The translations under genes were made by a program, and so were the position numbers. The notes beneath the pieces were generated by a model. It was not told where the DNA came from, ran no database searches, and worked only from the letters and a program-made list of their open reading frames with translations. A stretch of 64,000 nt of DNA from Nocardia tengchongensis (lineage in GTDB: Bacteria; Actinomycetota; Actinomycetes; Mycobacteriales; Mycobacteriaceae). Positions within the stretch are counted from its first letter, which is position 1. Each line of letters starts with the position of its first letter. Positions 51,627 through 60,422 of the stretch are shown here, one piece after another. The stretch is taken from the NCBI RefSeq assembly GCF_018362975.1, contig NZ_CP074371.1, positions 1,922,001-1,986,000 of the forward strand, read 5' to 3'.

Positions 51627-52523
51627 ATGACAACGGAACTGACCGTCGACCTGGAGTCGGCGAGCGAATTGACCGACGCGCCGTTCAGTCGCGTCTGCAC
51701 CTTGACCGAGCTCGATTCGCCGGCCCCCGGCACCGGTCGCTACGCCGGCTCGATCGACTCCACCTGGACCATCGGCGACAAGCTGCACGGCGGCACCATG
51801 GTCGCCGGCACCGCGGCCGCCGCCACCGAATGGCTGCGCCGCACGGCCCCCGAGCAGGCCGCCATGTTCCCGATCTCGGCCAGCACCGACTTCCTCGGCG
51901 CGCCCGTCCCCGGCCCGGTCGAGTACGAGGTCCGCACCCGCAAGGTGGGCCGCCAGATCGCCCTCATCGACGCCAGCCTGATCCAGGACGGCCGCACCCT
52001 GGTGCACACCGCCTGCACATTCAGCCACCTCGACGACGCCAGCCCGAAGTATGCCGCCGACCACGTCGGCGACATGCCCGCCGAACCGCCCGCCGACGCG
52101 CTGCACTACGACGAGCACAACCCGATGGGCAAGATCGTGCACGTGGCCCAGGGCTCCTCGGTCGCCCTCGACCCGGCCTGGGCGCGCTTCCTGGCCGGCG
52201 AGAAGTCCGAACCCCGCCTGCGGCTGTGGATCCGCCCCTTCGCCGGCGACGAGCAGGACCCCGACGTGGCCGCCTTCTTCGCCCTCATGTCCGCCGACAT
52301 GAGCCCGCCGGTCACGATGAACCTGGGCCACTTCGGCTGGGCCCCCACCGTGCAGCTCACCACCTACCTGCGCCGTCGCCCGGCCGCGGGCTGGCTGCGC
52401 GTCATAGCGCTCAGCCGCGAGGTCGGCAACCGCATGTTCGACGAGGACCAGCTCGTCATCGACTCCACCGGCGCCATCGTCGCCCAGAGCCGCCAGCTAG
52501 CGCTGATCCCCCAGCCGAGGTAA
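51627..52523 (+). CDS. Acyl-CoA thioesterase-like double-hotdog protein (Rv0499-like)
   Basis: Predicted thioesterase of 298 residues with two hotdog domains. The first has the helix motif GDKLHGGTMVAGTAAAATEW and SASTDFLGAPVPGPVEYEVR, the second PPVTMNLGHFGWAPTVQLTT and VGNRMFDEDQLVIDSTGAIV. TesB/PaaI-type enzymes hydrolyse acyl-CoA; which acyl chain is unknown. ATG 51627 has GGAAGGACAG upstream. Located between the sugar isomerase and proC, as in M. tuberculosis (Rv0499). Cytosolic. Confidence 0.87.
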   Translation: MTTELTVDLESASELTDAPFSRVCTLTELDSPAPGTGRYAGSIDSTWTIGDKLHGGTMVAGTAAAATEWLRRTAPEQAAMFPISASTDFLGAPVPGPVEYEVRTRKVGRQIALIDASLIQDGRTLVHTACTFSHLDDASPKYAADHVGDMPAEPPADALHYDEHNPMGKIVHVAQGSSVALDPAWARFLAGEKSEPRLRLWIRPFAGDEQDPDVAAFFALMSADMSPPVTMNLGHFGWAPTVQLTTYLRRRPAAGWLRVIALSREVGNRMFDEDQLVIDSTGAIVAQSRQLALIPQPR

Positions 52524-52550
52524 TCGCCTGCCCCGCTAGCCTTGAAGGTT

Positions 52551-53369
52551 ATGACGAGGATTGCGGTAATCGGTGGGGGTCGGATCGGGGAGGCGCTGAT
52601 CGCGGGCCTGCTCGAGGCCGGGCGGGCGAACAAGGATCTGGTGGTGGTGGAGCCGGTGCCGGCGCGGGCCGAGTTGCTGGCCGACCGGTTCGGGATTCGC
52701 GCAACCAGCGACATCGCCGATGCCGCCAAGACCGCTCACCTCATCGTGATCGCGGTGAAGCCCAACGATGTGGACGGGGTGCTCGGCGAGCTCAGCAAGG
52801 CGGAGCTCGGCGGCGACCAGGATCAGGTGCTGGTGTCGCTGGCCGCTGGGGTGCCGACCGCGCGGATGGAGGCCAAGCTGCCCGCCGGATTCCCGGTCGT
52901 GCGCGTCATGTCGAACACCCCGATGCTGGTGGGCCAGGGCATGAGCGCCATCGCGCCGGGCCGCTACGCCCGCAAGGAGCAGCTGGGTCTGGTCACCGAG
53001 ATGCTGGATGCGGTGGGTAAGACCGTGACCGTCGCCGAGTCGCAGATGGATGCCGTGACCGCGGTGTCGGGTTCGGGTCCGGCGTACTTCTTCCTGATCG
53101 TCGAGGCCATGATCGACGCCTCGGTGGGCCTGGGTCTGACCCGCGATGTGGCCAGCCAGTTGGTAACCCAGACCATGCTCGGTTCGGCGGCGCTGCTCGA
53201 GGAGTCGGGGCAGGCTGCCCCGGAGTTGCGCGCGGCCGTCACCTCGCCCGCGGGGACCACCGCGGCGGGTCTGCGGGAGTTGGAGCGGGGCGCGGTGCGT
53301 TCGGCTTTCCACGATGCGCTGGAGGCCGCAAAACGCCGTTCCGCGGAACTCGGTGCGGCCGGAGACTAA
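52551..53369 (+). CDS. proC: Pyrroline-5-carboxylate reductase
   Basis: Last step of proline synthesis: NAD(P)H reduction of 1-pyrroline-5-carboxylate. The 272-residue protein has the Rossmann motif IAVIGGGRIGEALIAGLLE (residues 4-22), VKPNDVDGVL, RVMSNTPMLVGQGMSA and the signature SGSGPAYFFLIVEAMIDASV plus SPAGTTAAGLRELE. ATG 52551 has GAAGG upstream, and the start at IAVIGG matches the family. Forms decamers in relatives. Single gene in the M. tuberculosis order. Confidence 0.96.
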   Translation: MTRIAVIGGGRIGEALIAGLLEAGRANKDLVVVEPVPARAELLADRFGIRATSDIADAAKTAHLIVIAVKPNDVDGVLGELSKAELGGDQDQVLVSLAAGVPTARMEAKLPAGFPVVRVMSNTPMLVGQGMSAIAPGRYARKEQLGLVTEMLDAVGKTVTVAESQMDAVTAVSGSGPAYFFLIVEAMIDASVGLGLTRDVASQLVTQTMLGSAALLEESGQAAPELRAAVTSPAGTTAAGLRELERGAVRSAFHDALEAAKRRSAELGAAGD

Positions 53370-53579
53370 CGTTGACGGTGCGGTTCGTGTGCTCGCCGCA
53401 TTATCAATACTGCTCAGTTGCTAGTTTGCTGCCGTAGGCCGACTCGCCCCAGCAAAGGCTGATTTCTCACACCCGTCGCAGCAATCCCACTGGTCCCGCT
53501 AAGCTTCAAGGAGCACGTGCGTGTCTGTTCCGCCGGTGGGGAAGCCGGCGGCGCGGACGTGCCGGAGGTCAGTGGCGCA

Positions 53580-53825
53580 ATGATGTCTGGAAACAGCCAA
53601 GCGAGGTCCGGAAACAGCCCAATCACCGCGGGATCCGTCATCGGCGGAGGAACGCAGTTCCTCACCGTAGCCGAGGTCGCGAATCTGATGCGGGTGTCCA
53701 AAATGACGGTGTACCGGCTGGTGCATTCGGGAGAGCTGCCCGCGGTGCGGGTGGGGCGTTCCTTCCGGGTGCACGCCAAGGCGGTGCACGACTATCTGGA
53801 GACGTCCTACTTCGATGCGGGGTAG
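53580..53825 (+). CDS. Excisionase-type helix-turn-helix protein (Rv0500A-like)
   Basis: Small DNA-binding protein of 81 residues with a MerR/excisionase HTH: FLTVAEVANLMRVSKMTVYR followed by LVHSGELPAVRVGRSFRVHA (recognition helix and wing), ending HDYLETSYFDAG, an end shared with the mycobacterial protein. The chosen ATG at 53580 has GGAGGT about 11 bases upstream; ATG 53583 is the alternative. Next to proC and the bS22 gene. Many actinobacterial relatives are developmental or stress regulators; no target is known. Not tied to any mobile element here. Confidence 0.88.
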   Translation: MMSGNSQARSGNSPITAGSVIGGGTQFLTVAEVANLMRVSKMTVYRLVHSGELPAVRVGRSFRVHAKAVHDYLETSYFDAG

Positions 53826-53969
53826 TACGCCCGGATAACCGATCGGCCCCACCCGTTTCGTTCGCCCGAGAGTGGCCCGGTAGCATGAACCGGCATCCTG
53901 TACGTGCCGGTGGTGCCGCCGGGTCCATCTCGGCCCGTATCGGGTAGGGACTGTGCAGGGTCAGACAGT

Positions 53970-53997
53970 GTGCACCCCGCGAAAGCGGGGATGACCC
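53970..53997 (+). other. Isolated 28-nt hairpin resembling a type I-E CRISPR repeat
   Basis: The sequence starts GTGCACCCCGC and continues GAAAGCGGGGATGACCC. The CCCCGC/GCGGGG stem with a GAAA tetraloop, GTGC start and ATG-CC end match the type I-E repeat pattern of actinobacteria. Only one copy exists, so there is no array. It lies 24 bases before the bS22 start and might be a 5'-leader hairpin. Confidence 0.55.
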
Positions 53998-54020
53998 GAG
54001 AGAACGCGAGGAACAACCCT

Positions 54021-54122
54021 ATGGGTTCTGTGATCAAGAAGCGCCGCAAGCGCATGTCGAAGAAGAAGCACCGCAAGCTGCTTCGCCGCACGCGCGTGCA
54101 GCGCAGAAAACTCGGCAAGTAA
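54021..54122 (+). CDS. 30S ribosomal protein bS22 (AURKAIP1/COX24-domain)
   Basis: A 33-residue, extremely basic peptide ([20 protein letters not shown] onward, ending RKLGK). It appears identical or nearly so to mycobacterial Rv0500B, seen in mycobacterial ribosome structures as small-subunit protein bS22. Start ATG 54021; the frame has no stop in the leader, but homologues begin at this Met. A hairpin precedes and a terminator follows, so it can be its own transcript. Usually missed in automatic annotation because of its size. Confidence 0.9.
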
Positions 54123-54142
54123 GCCGCTGCGTCGTAGCTGGA

Positions 54143-54177
54143 GGCCCGTCACCGTCGGTGGCGGGCTTTCGTTTTTC
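54143..54177 (+). terminator. Terminator after bS22
   Basis: GGCCCGTCACC pairs with GGTGGCGGGCT (two G-U pairs) around GTC, followed by TTCGTTTTT. Typical Rho-independent form. Confidence 0.88.
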
Positions 54178-54292
54178 CCAGGTGATCGAACTCATCGTTA
54201 GATCCTGGTTAATACTCTTCGAATGCCCCCTACTCGCCGGTTACTCTGGGAGCGGGAAAACGCCCGATGACAATTCAAGGCATGGGGGCTCA

Positions 54293-55375
54293 GTGGGATC
54301 CGGAGTGGCAGGGACTCGGGACGGGCAGGCGCCAAGGGTGGTGATGGTGACCGGTGCGAGCCGGTTCTTCGGCGGCAATGTGGTAGCGCGGTTGGCGGCC
54401 GACCCGGCCGTCGAACGCATCATCGCCGTGGACGCCAAACAGCCCAGCCGCGAGCTGCTGCGCCGCATGGGCCGCGCCGAATTCGTGCGCGCCGATATTC
54501 GTAATCCGTTGATCCGCAAGGTTATCGACGGCAATCAGGTCGATACGGTGGTGCATCCGGCCGCGCTGTCGCGCCCGCCCTCGGGCGGCGGCCGCGCCGC
54601 CATGAAGGACATGAACGTCCTGGGCGCCATGCAGTTGTTCGCCGTGTGCCGCAAGGCTTCCAGCGTGCGGCGGGTGGTGGTGCGGTCCTCGTCGGCCGTC
54701 TACGGGTGCAGTGCCAAGGACCCGGTGAAGTTCACCGAGGAAATGGGCGCCCGCACACCCCCGCGCGGCTGGTTCGCCCGGGACATGATCGAGGTCGAGG
54801 GTTTCGTGCGCGGGCTGGCCCGGCGGCGGCCCGACATCTCGGCGGCCATCCTGCGTTTCCCGCCGATCGTGGGCCCGCAGCTGGCCAAACGCGGTGTGCA
54901 GTACTTCCGTTCGCCGATCACGCCGACCATCCTCGGCCGCGATCCGCGCATGCAGCTGCTGCACGAGGAGGACGGCATCGCCGCCCTGGTGCACGGGGCC
55001 ATGACGGCCCCGGGCGGCACCTACAACGTGGCCGGGGACGGCGCAATGGCGTTGTCGCAGGCGATCCGCCGGGCCGGGCGGGTCGAGCTGCCGGTCCCGT
55101 ACGCGGTCTTCCGCAGTGTCGGGCGCACCGTGATGGGCCCGGTCATGCGGGAGTTCACCGCGGAGCAGATCGACTACTTCCATTTCGGTTGTGGCCTGGA
55201 CACCACCCGGATGCGCACCGAACTGGGTTTCGGCCCGCGCTGGACAACGGTCCAGGCTTTCGACGACTTCATAGGGGGCGCAGCGTTGCGGCCCGTGATC
55301 GATCCCGCGTGGATCGATGCCGCAGAGAACAAACTTCTCGGCCTGCTCGGGGCCGGGACGGGAGCGCACCAATGA
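54293..55375 (+). CDS. NAD-dependent epimerase/dehydratase-like protein lacking YxxxK (Rv0501-like)
   Basis: Extended-SDR protein of about 360 residues. The NAD motif VVMVTGASRFFGGNVVARLA has TGAxxFxG, DAKQPSRELL gives the acidic residue, and VRADIRNPLI and VRSSSAVYG fit. The usual catalytic Tyr-x3-Lys is replaced: the position reads GWFARDMIEVEGFV, so Tyr becomes Trp/Phe and Lys becomes Asp. Normal epimerase chemistry is therefore doubtful; the M. tuberculosis orthologue has a similar change by my recollection. GTG 54293 was chosen (GSGVAGTRDG); GTG 54305 is possible. The stop overlaps the acyltransferase start. A non-enzymatic or altered role is likely. Confidence 0.82.
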   Translation: MGSGVAGTRDGQAPRVVMVTGASRFFGGNVVARLAADPAVERIIAVDAKQPSRELLRRMGRAEFVRADIRNPLIRKVIDGNQVDTVVHPAALSRPPSGGGRAAMKDMNVLGAMQLFAVCRKASSVRRVVVRSSSAVYGCSAKDPVKFTEEMGARTPPRGWFARDMIEVEGFVRGLARRRPDISAAILRFPPIVGPQLAKRGVQYFRSPITPTILGRDPRMQLLHEEDGIAALVHGAMTAPGGTYNVAGDGAMALSQAIRRAGRVELPVPYAVFRSVGRTVMGPVMREFTAEQIDYFHFGCGLDTTRMRTELGFGPRWTTVQAFDDFIGGAALRPVIDPAWIDAAENKLLGLLGAGTGAHQ

Positions 55376-56391
55376 GTGACGTAGCAAAGGTGATTCGGCT
55401 TCACGACGTGGATTTCGAGGCGCGGCACAGTCGCCCGTCGCGAGTGTGGCCGGCGGGGGAGCCGACCCTCACCCCGGTGACCTCGCTGACCGATCGGCTC
55501 GCCGAAGTCGAAGCGCGTCAGCCCAAGTCGCTGGGCGAGATGATCCGGGGGACGGTGGCGGACGGCGTCCGCTACACCGCCGATTTCGCCCGCCGCCGCC
55601 TCACCGGCGACTACCAGGTCGACGAGTTCGGCCTGGACGAGCACCTGCTGGAATCGGTGATCCTGCCGATGCTGCGGCCGCTGTCGGAGCTATGGTTCCG
55701 GGTCGAGGTGTCGGGTATCGAGAACGTGCCGGAGGTGGGCGGTGCGCTGATCGTGGCCAATCACGCGGGCACGGTGCCGCTGGACGGGCTGATGCTGCAG
55801 CTGGCCGTGCACGACCGGCATCCCAAGCAGCGCGCGCTGCGGCTGCTGGCCGCCGACCTGATCTTCGAGACGCCGCTGATCGGCGGGCTGGCCCGCAAGG
55901 CCGGGCACACCCTGGCCTGCCCCGCGGACGCCGAAAGGCTGTTGCGCGCGGGTGAAGTCGCGGGTGTCTTCCCCGAGGGTTACAAGGGCGTCGGCAAGCC
56001 GTATTCGGACCGGTACAAGTTGCAGCGTTTCGGCCGCGGCGGTTTCGTGTCGGCTGCGGTGCGCACCGGTGTGCCGATCATTCCGTGCTCGATTGTGGGT
56101 TCGGAGGAGATCTATCCGAAGCTGGCCGATCTGAAGCCGCTGGCCCGGCTGCTCGGAATTCCGTATTTCCCTGTGACGCCGCTGTTTCCGCATCTGGGAC
56201 CGCTGGGCGCGATTCCGTTCCCGTCGAAGTGGTACATCGAATTCGGCGAGCCGATTTCGACCGCCGGATACGAGCCCGCGGACGCCGATGATCCGATGAC
56301 CATGTTCGAAATCACCGATCAGGTCCGGGAAACCATTCAGGGCACCCTGTACAAGAATCTGATCAAGCGCCGGAACCCGTTCACCGGCTGA
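55372..56391 (+). CDS. PlsC-type acyltransferase (Rv0502-like)
   Basis: Membrane-associated acyl-CoA-dependent acyltransferase of 339 residues. The HX4D motif is in ANHAGTVPLDGL (about residues 122-133) and the second motif is VFPEGYKGVGKP; IPCSIVGSEEIYPK is the third. The N-terminal 100 residues are charged and do not resemble lyso-PA acyltransferases, so acceptor specificity may differ. ATG 55372 overlaps the upstream epimerase-like stop by 4 bases (ATGA), so the two are co-translated. The pair is conserved in mycobacteria; a role in wall lipid or lipoglycan acylation is possible. Confidence 0.88.
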   Translation: MSDVAKVIRLHDVDFEARHSRPSRVWPAGEPTLTPVTSLTDRLAEVEARQPKSLGEMIRGTVADGVRYTADFARRRLTGDYQVDEFGLDEHLLESVILPMLRPLSELWFRVEVSGIENVPEVGGALIVANHAGTVPLDGLMLQLAVHDRHPKQRALRLLAADLIFETPLIGGLARKAGHTLACPADAERLLRAGEVAGVFPEGYKGVGKPYSDRYKLQRFGRGGFVSAAVRTGVPIIPCSIVGSEEIYPKLADLKPLARLLGIPYFPVTPLFPHLGPLGAIPFPSKWYIEFGEPISTAGYEPADADDPMTMFEITDQVRETIQGTLYKNLIKRRNPFTG

Positions 56392-56518
56392 ACAATTCGC
56401 GGTGATGACACCCCGGCTCGTATGCCAAGTCGACAACTGATTTGGTGGCGGCCGGGGTAACTCGTCGGGTACATCCAAAATTGGTTCGGCACCTAGCCGC
56501 AAGCACGCGTGCATAACG

Positions 56519-56541
56519 CGCACGGCTCTCAGCCGTGCGCT
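56519..56541 (-). terminator. Hairpin after the SerB-type gene
   Basis: GCGCACGGCT and its reverse complement around CTC, 25-47 bases beyond the stop at 56566 and 128 bases after the convergent acyltransferase. No clear T-run on either strand. Confidence 0.55.
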
Positions 56542-56565
56542 GAGTCTCGGGGAGGCGGGGGAGCG

Positions 56566-57600
56566 CTAGCTGGCTTTGGCTTCGCGTTTCCGGGAAAGCA
56601 CCGCCGCCGCCGCGCCGCCTGCCGCACCGAGCGCGAGGGCCGTGGGTACACCGACTTTCGCGGCCTTGCGGCCGGTGCGGAAGTCGCGCACCTCCCAGCC
56701 GCGGTTCTTGGCGACTTCGCGCAGGTCCGCGTCCGGGTTGATGGCCACCGCCGTGCCCACCAGCGAGAGCATCGGGACGTCGTTGTGGCTGTCGGAATAG
56801 GCGGTGCAGCGCTTGAGGTTCAGGCCCTCACGGATGGCCAGGGTGCGCACCGCGTGCGCCTTGCCCAGGCCGTGCAGGATGTCGCCGACCAGGCGGCCGG
56901 TGAACACGCCGTCCTCGCTCTCGGCGACGGTGCCCAGCGCCCCGGTCAGGCCGAGTCGCTTGGCGATGACCTGCGCGAGTTCCACCGGTGTGGCGGTGAC
57001 CAGCCACACCTGCTGGCCCGCGTCCAGGTGCATCTGCGCGAGCGCCCGGGTGCCGGGCCAGATCTTGTCGGCGATGATCTCGTCGTAGATCTCCTCGCCG
57101 AGCGCGGCGAGTTCGGCGGTCGGGCGGCCAGCGATGAAGGAGAGCGCTTTCTCCTTGCCGGAGGCCATGTCCGAGTGGCTCTCCTTGCCGGTGACCCGGA
57201 ATTTGACCTGCTTCCAGGCCATGTCGACCAGGTCGGAGGTCTTGAAGTACTTGCGCGAGGCCAGCCCGCGGGCGAAATGCACGATCGACGCGCCCTGCAC
57301 CATGGTGTTGTCGACGTCGAAGAAGGCCGCCGCGGTGAGATCTCGCGGGATGGCCGGCATCGGCGTGTCGTCATCGATCCGCAGGGCCAGTTCGGCGTCG
57401 TGCAGGGCGATGGCCGCGTCGGCGCTGGCCTCGCCGGCCAGGTTGGCGCGGACCTCTTCCTCGGTGGGACCGAAGGGGCTGCGGGTGATGCGGGTGAACT
57501 GATCCTGCAGGTCAGCCAGCCCCTGGCCCCAACGCGCCGGGAATTCACCGAATCGTCCCGCGATGAAGCTCGTCCCCTGCTCTTTCGAACGTTCCGGCAC
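56566..57600 (-). CDS. HAD-IB family phosphatase, SerB1-like
   Basis: Predicted phosphatase of 344 residues of the HAD subfamily IB, named SerB1 in M. tuberculosis (Rv0505c), though phosphoserine is not certain. After a charged N-terminal extension of about 90 residues comes motif [16 protein letters not shown] (nucleophile Asp), GLASRKYF and [13 protein letters not shown] (motif II), and [11 protein letters not shown] (motif IV) with RCTA before it. A C-terminal hydrophobic segment ([19 protein letters not shown]) may anchor it in the membrane. GTG 57600 has GGAGG 5 bases upstream. Divergent from the glutaredoxin-like gene. Confidence 0.88.
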   Translation of the reverse strand: MPERSKEQGTSFIAGRFGEFPARWGQGLADLQDQFTRITRSPFGPTEEEVRANLAGEASADAAIALHDAELALRIDDDTPMPAIPRDLTAAAFFDVDNTMVQGASIVHFARGLASRKYFKTSDLVDMAWKQVKFRVTGKESHSDMASGKEKALSFIAGRPTAELAALGEEIYDEIIADKIWPGTRALAQMHLDAGQQVWLVTATPVELAQVIAKRLGLTGALGTVAESEDGVFTGRLVGDILHGLGKAHAVRTLAIREGLNLKRCTAYSDSHNDVPMLSLVGTAVAINPDADLREVAKNRGWEVRDFRTGRKAAKVGVPTALALGAAGGAAAAVLSRKREAKAS

Positions 57601-57693
57601 CGGTACCTCCGCCTGTTAGCGCGAACAAGTCCACAGTAACGCTCGGGGATGGCCGGAACGTAGACGGTGAACGACATAACGGAGAGTTGTTAG

Positions 57694-57981
57694 ATGGAGG
57701 CTATGAGCCATCCGTTCGAAAGCCACCCGGCCGCGCATGCCGTGACTCTGCTGACCCGCGACGGTTGCGGTCTGTGCCACACCGCGCTGGCCCAATTGCG
57801 GCCGCTGTGCGCCGAGTTCGGCATCGAGGTCCAGACGGTGGACGTGGACGTCGCCGCGGCCACCGATCCTGGCCTGCGCGCCGAATACGGGGACCGGCTG
57901 CCGGTGGTGTTGCTGGACGGTCGTGAGCACAGCTATTTCGACGTGGACGAGCCGCGCTTGCGCGCCGACCTCGCGAAATAG
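57694..57981 (+). CDS. Glutaredoxin-like thioredoxin-fold protein (Rv0508-like)
   Basis: Small oxidoreductase of 95 residues with a redox motif CGLC (Cys25 and Cys28, in LLTRDGCGLCHTALAQL), the strand VQTVDVDVAA and the cis-Pro region YGDRLPVVLLDGREHS. The DUF836-type glutaredoxin group is intended; a mycothiol-dependent activity would fit an mshA-bearing host. ATG 57694 has GGAGAG 8 bases upstream; ATG 57703 is closer to a GGAGG but too tight. First gene before rex-hemACD; in M. tuberculosis Rv0508 directly precedes hemA. Confidence 0.87.
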   Translation: MEAMSHPFESHPAAHAVTLLTRDGCGLCHTALAQLRPLCAEFGIEVQTVDVDVAAATDPGLRAEYGDRLPVVLLDGREHSYFDVDEPRLRADLAK

Positions 57982-58094
57982 CGGCGTCGACCACAGGCCG
58001 TCCGCTCCGGTGTGTTGCGTAGCGGGTTAGCGCTGATGAGGGTTGAATGAACGCGGGGCCGGAGCCCACCGCAAAGTGACTGAATTCACCGACT

Positions 58095-58112
58095 TTGTGC
58101 AGGGCTTCACAA
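58095..58112. promoter_or_regulatory. Predicted Rex operator upstream of rex-hemACD
   Basis: TTGTGCAGGGCTTCACAA matches the Rex consensus TTGTGAA-N4-TTCACAA at all positions but one (C for A in the left arm). It is 160 bases before the rex start, in the 291-base leader. Rex autoregulation and repression of the heme operon at low NADH are the expected result, as in Streptomyces. Confidence 0.8.
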
Positions 58113-58272
58113 GCGGTTACGGTGGTGGCACGCGACCCGCCTTCTCGGGCAGCGGAAGCGACCCCCTGAACCTGACTCGACCTCGCCTGCAAGGACCGCG
58201 ACGGTCTCCCGGCGTCGGGTCGACAAAAGAACCCGGACACTCACCCCCGGCCGGACGAGGAGCGCAAGCGAC

Positions 58273-59037
58273 GTGACAGAGCAGCAAGAGACGCCGCCTA
58301 CTGGCGTCTCCAAGGCTCTGCAGAAAGACATCCCGCAGGCCACGGTGGCCCGACTGGCCACCTACCTCCGGGTCCTCGCCGTACTCGCCGACGAAGCTGT
58401 AGCCATCGTATCGAGTGAGGAACTGGCTGTCGCGGCGGGTGTCGGTTCTGCCAAGTTACGCAAGGATCTTTCCTTCCTCGGGCCCAACGGCGTTCGAGGC
58501 GTGGGCTACGACGTGATCAAGCTGCGCGACCGCATCGAGGATGTGCTCGGCCTGTCCGAGGGGCACCGGGTGGTGCTGGTCGGAGCGGGTCACCTGGGCC
58601 GCGCGCTGGTCGGCTACGGCGGTTTCCGGCGGCGTGGCTTCGCCATGGTCGGACTGTTCGACAACGATCCCGCGGTCATCGGCACCTCGGTGACCGGACT
58701 GATCGTCCGCGATGTGGCCGAATTGACCGATGCGGTGGCCGCGCTCGAGCCCACCATCGCCGTCATCACCGTGCCCGACGCCGCCGCCCAGGGCGTGTGC
58801 GACCTGCTGGTCGCCGCCGGGCTGCAGTGCGTCCTGAGTTTCTCCGCCCTGGCCCTGGAGGCCCCGGCGACCGTCGAGGTGCGGCGAGTGGATCTCGCGG
58901 TGGAGATGCAGCTGCTGTCGTTCGAGCGGGCCCGCAACGCGGAATCGGCCGCGGAGGAAGCGATGAGCGCCGCGGCGGGGGCCCTGCTGCCCCGGGTGTC
59001 CATGACAACCAGCAAGGGAGCGGTGGTCCAGCCATGA
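58273..59037 (+). CDS. rex: Redox-sensing transcriptional repressor Rex
   Basis: Repressor that binds DNA when NAD+ dominates and leaves it when NADH rises. The 254-residue protein has the winged helix ([20 protein letters not shown], then [20 protein letters not shown] with [15 protein letters not shown]) and a Rossmann NAD(H) domain ([20 protein letters not shown], about residues 98-117, and [13 protein letters not shown]). The C-terminal helix that swaps in the dimer is present ([15 protein letters not shown]). GTG 58273. Its stop overlaps hemA (ATGA). A matching operator lies in the leader. Rex is absent from this spot in M. tuberculosis, so the link of redox to heme is kept in this genus. 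Confidence 0.96.
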   Translation: MTEQQETPPTGVSKALQKDIPQATVARLATYLRVLAVLADEAVAIVSSEELAVAAGVGSAKLRKDLSFLGPNGVRGVGYDVIKLRDRIEDVLGLSEGHRVVLVGAGHLGRALVGYGGFRRRGFAMVGLFDNDPAVIGTSVTGLIVRDVAELTDAVAALEPTIAVITVPDAAAQGVCDLLVAAGLQCVLSFSALALEAPATVEVRRVDLAVEMQLLSFERARNAESAAEEAMSAAAGALLPRVSMTTSKGAVVQP

Positions 59038-60422
59038 GTGTGCTTCTGGTAGGCATCTCGCATCGCAGCGCACCGGTGGCGGTGCTGGAGAAGATCGCCA
59101 TCACCGAGACCGACCGGCCCAAGCTGACCGACATGATGCTGGCCTCCACGCACGTGTCCGAGGCGATGATCGTCTCCACCTGCAACCGCATCGAGGTCTA
59201 CGCGGTCGTCGACGCCTTCCACCCGGCGCTGGGCGAGATCGGCGAACTGCTCACCAAGCATTCGGGTCTGCCACTGCCGGAACTCACCAAGCACGCCTAC
59301 GTGCGCTACGCCGAGGCCGCGGCCGAGCACCTGTTCGCGGTGTCCTCCGGCCTGGATTCGATGGTGATCGGCGAGCAGCAGATCCTCAGCCAGATCCGCG
59401 CCGCCTACGCTGCCTCGGACTCGCAGCAGGCCGCCGGGCGCACCCTGCACGAGCTGGCCCAGCACGCGCTGCGGGTCGGCAAGCGGGTGCACTCCGAGAC
59501 CGGCATCGACCGGGCGGGCGCTTCCGTGGTGTCGGTGGCGCTGGATCGCGCGGCCGCGGTGCACGGGCCGCTGGCCGGGCGCACGGCGCTGGTGCTGGGC
59601 GCGGGCGCCATGGGCGGGCTCGCGGTGGCGCAGCTGGCGCGCGGCGGGGCCGCGAAGATCATCGTGGTGAACCGGACGCTGGAGAAGGCGCAGCGGCTGG
59701 CCACCACCGCCACCACCATGCACGGCGTCGCGGCCGAGGCCATCGAGATGGACCGGATGGCCGAGGCGATGGCCGCCGCCGACGTGGTGATCACCTGTAC
59801 CGGCGCGGTCGGCACCGTGGTCACCCTCGCCGACGTGCACCGGGCGCTGTCGGCCAAGCCGGGCGCCGAGGAACTGGTCATCTGCGACCTGGGCCTGCCC
59901 CGCGACGTGGACCACGCGGTGGCCGGGCTGCCGGGCGTCACCGTCATCGACATCGAGACGCTGCAGCGCGATCCGTCGGCCGGCGCGGCCGCCGACGACA
60001 CCGCCGCCGCGCGCGCCATCGTCGCCGACGAACTCTCGAAATACCTTGCCGGACAGCGCATGGCCGAGGTCACCCCGACCGTCGCCGCGCTGCGCCAGAT
60101 GGCCGCCGACGTGGTCGAGGCCGAACTGCTGCGCCTGGATTCCCGACTACCGGGACTCGAATCCACCGAACGCGACGAGGTCGCCCGTACCGTGCGACGG
60201 GTGGTCGACAAGCTGCTGCACGCGCCGACGGTGCGGGTCAAGCAGCTGGCCTCCACGCCGGGCGGGGACAGCTACGCCGAGGCGTTGCGCGAACTGTTCG
60301 AACTCAAACCCGGTGCGGCACAAGCGGTTGCCGCGCCGATGGAGATGTCCACACTGCAGGGCGAACTGGCCGACGATTTCACCGCCGCTCACCCGGGCGA
60401 CGAACAGGGGCACACCGCATGA
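59034..60422 (+). CDS. hemA: Glutamyl-tRNA reductase
   Basis: NADPH reduction of glutamyl-tRNA(Glu) to glutamate-1-semialdehyde, the first committed step of C5 tetrapyrrole synthesis. The 462-residue protein has the catalytic Cys50 in [11 protein letters not shown], the [15 protein letters not shown] substrate loop, the NADPH domain [20 protein letters not shown] and the dimerisation helices at the C-terminus (about residues 330-420). ATG 59034 overlaps the rex stop by 4 bases, and the gene overlaps hemC the same way, so it is a coupled operon. Rex control is predicted. Confidence 0.97.
   Translation: MSVLLVGISHRSAPVAVLEKIAITETDRPKLTDMMLASTHVSEAMIVSTCNRIEVYAVVDAFHPALGEIGELLTKHSGLPLPELTKHAYVRYAEAAAEHLFAVSSGLDSMVIGEQQILSQIRAAYAASDSQQAAGRTLHELAQHALRVGKRVHSETGIDRAGASVVSVALDRAAAVHGPLAGRTALVLGAGAMGGLAVAQLARGGAAKIIVVNRTLEKAQRLATTATTMHGVAAEAIEMDRMAEAMAAADVVITCTGAVGTVVTLADVHRALSAKPGAEELVICDLGLPRDVDHAVAGLPGVTVIDIETLQRDPSAGAAADDTAAARAIVADELSKYLAGQRMAEVTPTVAALRQMAADVVEAELLRLDSRLPGLESTERDEVARTVRRVVDKLLHAPTVRVKQLASTPGGDSYAEALRELFELKPGAAQAVAAPMEMSTLQGELADDFTAAHPGDEQGHTA

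Noticed and set aside
53580..53825. Excisionase of an integrated element
   Set aside because: No integrase, attachment repeats or phage genes nearby, and the gene is part of the conserved proC-bS22 backbone.
53970..53997. CRISPR array
   Set aside because: Only one repeat-like unit; no second copy, spacers or cas genes in the window.
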